Positions 58,318 to 64,000 of a stretch of DNA of 64,000 bases are shown here, one piece after another; the stretch's first letter is position 1; each line of letters starts with the position of its first letter. This DNA comes from Lycium barbarum. Its lineage: Eukaryota; Streptophyta; Magnoliopsida; Solanales; Solanaceae. Made by a program: the position numbers and the translations under genes. Below the pieces are notes generated by a model, which was not told the origin of the DNA, made no database searches, and saw nothing but the letters and a program-made list of their open reading frames with translations. The DNA is taken from contig NC_083344.1 of the NCBI RefSeq assembly GCF_019175385.1, forward strand, positions 61,132,782-61,196,781, given 5' to 3'.

Positions 58318-59100
58318 AAACATGCATATATAAAAATATATCTAAGGGCCGGCGAGGCCACCATGAAAGTCTATATATATCATAACCCAAGGCCGATGAG
58401 GCCGCACACACTACTAAACACAGAACACATATCTACAAGTATCTAAGAGTATCATAAGGTCGGGACAGGGCCTTACCATACCCAAATGCATACACTTGTG
58501 GTTGACTCATGTCATACCGACTCTCTAAAGCAACTCCGGGAGGAATGGAGTGCGACAGCCCACGGTGAGCTGAGAAACCTACTGAAGGAGTCCTTCGAGC
58601 TGTCTATCTGGACTGCAGCACAAAATGCAGTGTCCCAAGAAATATGACATCAGTACAGATAAATGTATCGAGTAAGTAAGGCAGGAGCATGTAAGTAAAA
58701 GCAGTAAAATAAGGATCAGTAAGGAAGATGCAACCTGAAACTCTGAGTGCTACTAAGAACAACATATATATATATACATATCAAGCCATTCTCTGGGGCT
58801 AATCATCATAATAACATGCTCAACTGATAAGTGGTGTGAAATAGATCTATAATGTGCAATAGGCGCCCACCCTTCCGACTATAGCACGAAAGGTGTGTAG
58901 TAATATAGTATACATATATCTATGCACAATAGGTGCTTGCCCTTATGAGTAGTTTGGATTGACGTGAGGTCAGTAGCCTCCGAAATACATTATGTAGCCA
59001 TCCATGTGAACATGTAACGCCTTGGAAAACTAGAGATCAATTGTAGCATAAATCAAGTAACATATTGGGAAGTGAAGAACGTGAACCTTTTAGTCATTAG
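58318..59100 (-). repeat. RE-I LTR, part 2 (interrupted by LTR J)
   Basis: It continues LTR I from CATGCATATATAAA, matching LTR G (41773 onward). The hairpin region is at about 58627-58675. It is broken at 59100 by LTR J after ATTAG (59096-59100). Confidence 0.78.
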
Positions 59101-61373
59101 TGTCACGCCCTAAATATAGGAAACGTGGCCGGTACCTAGTGCCTTACTTTCCCGATCATACCACTCTATAACTCTCAACATGCCTAACAAGTGAACTAGG
59201 CCGGCTAGGACAATCTCTACATCTGCAAGCAGCAAAACCCAAAACAATATATACAAAGGGCCGATAAGGCCTCTATACAGACATACTATACTCGCAGGAC
59301 AAGGCCCCGGCCTACCCATGTTGTCTGTAAATACATAAAGACTCCAACTCTGAACATGACAACTTCGGATGAAATGTAGCTTACTAATTCGCTGAACGCT
59401 GGCTCACCTACTGAAGGGTTCTTCTTGCTATCTGTCGAAACCTGCAGGCATAAAATGCAGTGTACTCGACAATAGGGACATCAATACGAATATTGTACCG
59501 ATTATTTAAGGCAACAGAATATAACTATAAGTAAGCTGAGGAGTCAAGGATAATTTGTACATAACTTACCTTTCTGTGATTCCTATAACATGTACAACAC
59601 TATAAAAGCAGTCGTCCTTATCTAGGCATGGCATGTACATAACTAAATTATAAAATAGCCCCGAAGGCAAATGGAAATAGCCCGTAAGGCAAACTGTATC
59701 TATGTATAGCCCCGAAAGCAATGCGCATACCCCAAAGGCAAATGCATAGCCCCGATAGCAGGTGTATATGATGATAAATGCATAGCCCCAAAGGCAACAG
59801 TAACACTGCCCCGAAGGAACCTACTCTCTGTCTCAACAGCCAATCACAATAATATTTAGACAAAGTTCTACTCCCGACAAGGGAAACACAATGATATGCT
59901 ATTAGTGATATACTAATGCTTGAATAGAGATTTCAGTTCTTCTTTCGATAAGCTTGTTCGTATCCTATCCGAAACTAGAATCATGCCAAGAAAAGAAAGG
60001 GAATAGCCGTTACATACCTTGGGAAATAATCGGCACAACTACCATGATAAGCTCAACTCTCCGCATATTAATCTACAACAATGAAAACGAAGCTATCATC
60101 ACACTACAAATAATACTAGTATCGTATTTCGAATGATAACTTATTTTATAACAAAATGGGCATCATCTCCCTTGTTTCTTCCACATTCCTCAAGTTCATA
60201 ATAGTCACAACAACAACTCAAACAGCCAGTAACTCTATAATAAGCTTGCAACCCAAAACAATGATACAGCGAGCGGCAAGCTTGATTCACGACTAATAAA
60301 GCTATATCTTCAAATCCTTTCTTCTTTCAAAAACATGTCAACAACAACAGAAACATATTCAGGTTATCTCCTCAATTTCAAGCCATAAAATACTACAAGA
60401 ACAACCTCAAAATAGTTAAACAAGCAACAACAACAGAACTACGATTTTGACTATTTCACGGATTTTCAAACGTTCAAGTTAGCTATGACTTATCAAAGGT
60501 CAAATACAAGAAGGAGAGACATATTCTTACCTTAAACAATAAGGAAAAATAAAAATCTGTGGTTACTTCACCTTGAAGAATTCTACAATTCAACCACAAG
60601 AGAAGAAGAAACAATATATAAGCACAACGAGATCCCCGACGTTAGATTCACGTTAATTCGCCATGATTTTACTTTTGGGTGACATAGAATCCTTGAGAGA
60701 GTATTTACAGGTGTTTAGGATCAGAAACATATGAAAAATGAGATAGGAACCCTTTCCACTGATTTATACATCATTTAGACTTTCCACCACCTCAAGTGGG
60801 TCCCAAGGGGCTTCCTGCGCAGTCCTTCGAAAACGTGAATATGTCTCTTCTCCGACGTCATATCGATGAACGGTTTAATGTGCTGGAAAGTAGACTCGTA
60901 GACCTTCAATTTGGAGGGTGGATCTCCCCATAACTCCAAGTATATTGGGAAAAAAGATCAGTGAGATTGGACCCAAATTTCAGTAAAATTATGAAAGTAA
61001 CTTGCGAAATCTTTTGCCGACTTTTATTTTACAACTTGGTTGACTTTGAAAATTAACACACGAATATTATACGACTCAAATACCTCATAACACGACCTTC
61101 TTAGCATATTAGTCACTCCTATTATTATCTAAAAAGTATGGGTTATAACATAGGCCCATACATCCAATGTTTGGTCCGTAAGTTACACAACAAGTTAGAA
61201 CTTTTGCGAAAATTCTCTCGCTTCGATTCGTTTAACCTCAAAACCTTCCGACACATGCTTATCACTTGACAAACATTTTGTAAAAACTTATAACCTTAAA
61301 GATAAACCTATTCTCCGAGCTCAAATCTATTAACTTACGACGAACATAACATACAAAAGTACGAGGTGTAACA
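59101..61373 (-). repeat. LTR J (2273 bp), 3' LTR of RE-J
   Basis: It runs from TGTCACGCCCTA to GAGGTGTAACA and is followed immediately by a reversed polypurine tract, so it is the 3' LTR of a minus-strand element. It holds degenerate AGCCCCGAAGGCAAA repeats and the hairpin zone (about 59460-59510). No ACGGTCCGT array is visible. Confidence 0.82.
59655..59820. repeat. Degenerate AGCCCCGAAGGC repeats in LTR J
   Basis: About eight loose copies of ATAGCCCCGAAGGCAAATG with variable spacing. GCC...GGC lets each unit pair with itself. It is in the same LTR zone as the family-specific repeats of LTRs A, H, K and M. Confidence 0.75.
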
Positions 61374-61448
61374 TTCTCCCCCCCCCCCCCCCTCTGAAAC
61401 ATTCATCTTTGAAAGTTAAACTCTTAGAGACTTACGAAAATTTTGACA
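61374..61448 (-). promoter_or_regulatory. RE-J polypurine tract and truncated internal end
   Basis: On the minus strand a run of 14 G (61378-61391 as C) precedes the LTR. A decayed form of the AACATTCG hairpin lies just upstream (61398-61425). Internal sequence stops after ~75 bases, where I-type LTR sequence begins, so the rest of RE-J was deleted. Confidence 0.75.
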
Positions 61449-61925
61449 GAGGCCACCATGAAAGTCTATATATATCAGAACACGGTCGATGAGGCTGCAC
61501 ACACTACTAAACACAGGACACATATCTATAAGCAGGGCCCCGCCATACCCAAATGCATATACATGTGTGAGACTCATGTCATACTGACTCTTTAAAGCAA
61601 CTCCGGGAGGAATGGAGTGCGACAATCCACGCTGAGATGAGAAACCTACTGGAGAAGTCCGTTGAGTTGTCGATAACGACCTGCAGCATGAAATGCAGCG
61701 TCCCAGGAAATAGGACATCAGTACGGATAAATGTACCGAGTATTAAGGCAGAAACATGTAAGTAAAAACAATAAAGTAAAGAGCAGTAGGGAAGAAGCAA
61801 CCTGAAACTCTAAGTGCTACCGGGAACATATGAAATCCATACTCTTATAGTGTGTGTATATATATATATATATCAAGCCACTCTCTCGGGCTAATCATCA
61901 TAATAACATGCCCAACTACTCAGTG
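61449..61925 (-). repeat. Second I-type LTR segment
   Basis: Starting at GAGGCCACCATGAAAGTC it repeats ~480 bases of LTR I (58353 onward) and ends at the LTR K insertion. The twin hairpin is at ~61700-61741, with TGTCC against GGACG. It begins mid-LTR, so the junction at 61448/61449 is a rearrangement, not a normal LTR edge. Confidence 0.75.
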
Positions 61926-62138
61926 TGTTACACCCCTCGTGTTCGTAGTAGTAGAACCTATGGTTTCCTAATCGGGTATGCCCTTGGAATAGAGACTCGA
62001 GCCCGAGTTTGGAGTAGAAAGTGCCTTACCCCGTGTATGAGGGTACCAGCAGATATTCCTGGCAATGTATAGAGTTAAAAGTTGAGCGAATTGAATCAAC
62101 GCGATCTGAATTGAACCAGAAAAATCTGCAGAACACCA

Positions 62139-62307
62139 GTCATCGTCGACGGGTTGTCGACATGCTCGACGGAATGTCGATATTCCGCGTCGACAGGATC
62201 CCGAAGCCTTCCATCTATAGGCATAGGCCGACGGAGCAAGTCGACGGGCCGTCGACCCGCTCGTCGAACCAGACGCTGTAGCCTTTTTGGCTTCCAAGTA
62301 TAAATAG
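62139..62307 (+). promoter_or_regulatory. GTCGAC palindrome array and TATA box of LTR K
   Basis: Repeats CGTCGACGGGTTGTCGAC, GCTCGACGGAATGTCGA, GCGTCGAC, GTCGACGGGCCGTCGAC and GCTCGTCGAAC lead up to TATAAATAG. Position and spacing match the ACGGTCCGT arrays of RE-E, but the palindrome core is different. Confidence 0.65.
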
Positions 62308-62688
62308 GTGGTCCAAGACCCTATTTCATATTTTCCTCCTTCTAAAATTAGAAAAACCGTAAGATATTCTCTCCCAATATTTTTTATCATATTAGTGAAG
62401 GTTTGACAAGACCCGGACCCCGTAAACCCGAGATGGTGAAAAAAAAGGTTGCTTCTAGGGTTTCTTCAAGTTTTGGATTTTAGAGAGTTGAAGTTGAAGT
62501 GATTCTTGGGATCCTTGAACCCTCAAGGTATGTACATGATTTCTACCTTTATATTTAAGTTGGTTATTAAGAGTTTAGTGATGTTGAGTGAAGAGAATGT
62601 AATTGTGGAAGTGTTAAGTTGATGAAGGGCTATGTAATGATATAGGGTTATTTTAAGAGATGATTGGGAATGGATTGAATATATTTTG

Positions 62689-62728
<40 letters not shown>

Positions 62729-63139
62729 TGTCATTATTGATGTGAGTATTGTAGTTGATGTGGGATCGAATAAGGAGTTAGAGAGTTGTAAGCTCACAAA
62801 GGAAATTATTGTTTATAGTTCGTTGAGCTTTATATGTATTTGAGGATGGTTAGTAAGCAAAGTAAATATCCTAATTAAGCCCTATGTTACCTTAATTGTA
62901 GATTTACAAGTTCAAGAGGTAAAGGTTGGGCGATTGGAGATCCAACAAGCGAGTAAGCAAGTTTCCATATTACTCTACTCTTAGATGTATTAGGAGTACT
63001 TCAGTCTTTGATATTCATTTACCCCATTTATGAGTAATCCTTTTGTTCATGGGTCCAGTCTTATGTAGCCAGTTCTGTGCATACAGTTTATTCATGCATT
63101 ACATTCATTATATATTATGTATATTGACCCGTGACTAGA

Positions 63140-63320
63140 AGGCGTTATATGCGCACACATATCAGGCGTTATATACGCGAATATTAGATATATGTAAAGT
63201 ATGAGAAGAAATATAGGCGTTATATACGCATTACTACTATGATGATAATATTGATTATGGCCACAGAGAAGCCAATATGATATGACGAGATGCCATAGAG
63301 GCTTACAGGCTTTATATACG
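63140..63320 (+). repeat. GCGTTATATACGC palindromic repeats in LTR K
   Basis: Four copies (GGCGTTATATGCGC, GGCGTTATATACGC twice, GGCTTTATATACGC) at irregular spacing. Each is a near-perfect inverted repeat. Confidence 0.8.
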
Positions 63321-63710
63321 CACTCATATAGATGCACAACCATCATTGATAGGTATGAGCATGCATATTATGTGCCCACAGAGGCATTGTCAGTTACGCA
63401 GATTTATGCAGATTTAGGCAGATACTAGTTCATACAAGTTCATGCAGTCAGTCATTTCATTTATGAATTCAGATCTTATCCATGATTCTTATGTTCACAT
63501 GTTGTTCTTATGCCTTATATGCTCGGTACATTATCCGTACTGACTCCTTGTTGCTCGGGGGGCTGCATTCATGCCCGCAGTTACAGGGAGACAGACAGGT
63601 GGTCCAGCTCAGTAGGACCTCTAGATCTAGCAGTGGTCAGTACGCTCAATTTGATCCGGAGCTACAGTCAGTTTTGGTATGCCCTTTTTGGATTTGTATG
63701 TATATGGATA

Positions 63711-64000
63711 TGAGTTACACCTCAGAAATTTGGGTTGCTGAGCGGTGAATGGACTAACATAAGTTAAGGTGTACATGATGTCCCTACAAGTAAGAAGGGA
63801 TGCTTAATAATTCTAATTAAGATTCCAAAGAAGTTAGAGGCAAGGGAGAAAAGTTCGTCAAATGAAACTTCACTGCAGTTCTGCGAAGGGGGGGTTCAAC
63901 GGTCGTTCTTTGTACCTTCGGACGGGTCGACACTTCGACGATTGTGCCATAGAATTGAGTTAGCGCAAAGACCATCCGATGGAGCAGATCGACGCTCCGT
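63711..64000 (+). repeat. LTR L, start only
   Basis: TGAGTTACACCTCAGAAATTT resembles the start of LTR E with an altered first few bases, so the exact edge is uncertain by about 3 bases. GGTCGAC, TTCGACG and GATCGACG motifs at 63900-64000 suggest a GTCGAC-type U3 like LTR K. It continues beyond the window. Confidence 0.6.

Larger units (their letters stand above)
61926..63710 (+). repeat. LTR K, 5' part (interrupted by LTR L)
   Basis: It starts TGTTACACCCCTCG. The U3 zone (62139-62275) is full of GTCGAC palindromes and ends about 24 bases before TATAAATAG (62299-62307). A TA/GT run is at ~62689-62729. Four GCGTTATATACGC units lie at 63140-63320, then the twin hairpin (about 63519-63560). It stops at ~63710 where LTR L begins. 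Confidence 0.8.

Overview
This window is plant nuclear heterochromatin built almost entirely from nested LTR retrotransposons. I found no intact host gene. The organism is probably in the Solanaceae. The clues are the LTR termini (TGTTATATCCCG or TGTTACACCTC at one end, GGGTCGTGACA at the other), initiator-Met tRNA primer sites, a Solanaceae-type MITE, and Ty3/gypsy chromovirus (Tekay/Del-like) Gag-Pol. This assignment comes from remembered family features, not from a search.

Left half (1-35712), innermost to outermost. RE-1 (2014-10114, minus strand) is a complete non-autonomous element with ~3.24 kb LTRs and a 5-bp ATGAT duplication. It sits in an LTR of RE-A (minus; its internal region leaves the window at base 1). 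RE-A lies inside the reverse transcriptase of RE-B (minus; gag and protease readable). An LTR of RE-B carries solo LTR C. RE-B sits in the 5' LTR of RE-D (plus; nearly full gag-pol, 20722-25525). RE-D sits in the 5' LTR of RE-F (plus; no gag-pol). RE-F sits in a nuclear copy of plastid accD.

Middle (35713-41607). A shuffled plastid-DNA mosaic (accD 3' end, an rpoB piece, a probable group II intron tip, an atpB 3' part) is interleaved with a MITE. It abuts a truncated gypsy element, RE-G (minus), of which the chromodomain end and the primer-site end can be recognised.

Right half (41608-64000). LTR G holds solo LTR H (TSD TTTCC). RE-I LTR pieces hold RE-E (45732-58317, plus; complete but dead), whose gag is split by solo LTR M (TSD CTTAG). 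Further right are LTR J, a repeated I-type LTR segment, LTR K and the start of LTR L.

The most interesting material is shared RNA-level architecture in these otherwise diverged elements. (1) Two tandem hairpins in every reasonably complete LTR, with covarying stems. (2) A leader hairpin just 3' of the primer site whose loop carries a six-base palindrome that differs between families, like a retroviral dimerisation site. (3) A perfect 8-bp hairpin directly upstream of the polypurine tract. (4) 5S rRNA-derived sequence in the internal regions of the non-autonomous elements. (5) An amber codon at the same Gag position in all three gag-pol copies. (6) Palindrome arrays upstream of the LTR TATA box whose core motif has been swapped between families. 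Autonomous and non-autonomous members share the primer site, leader and polypurine-tract signals, which fits mobilisation in trans.
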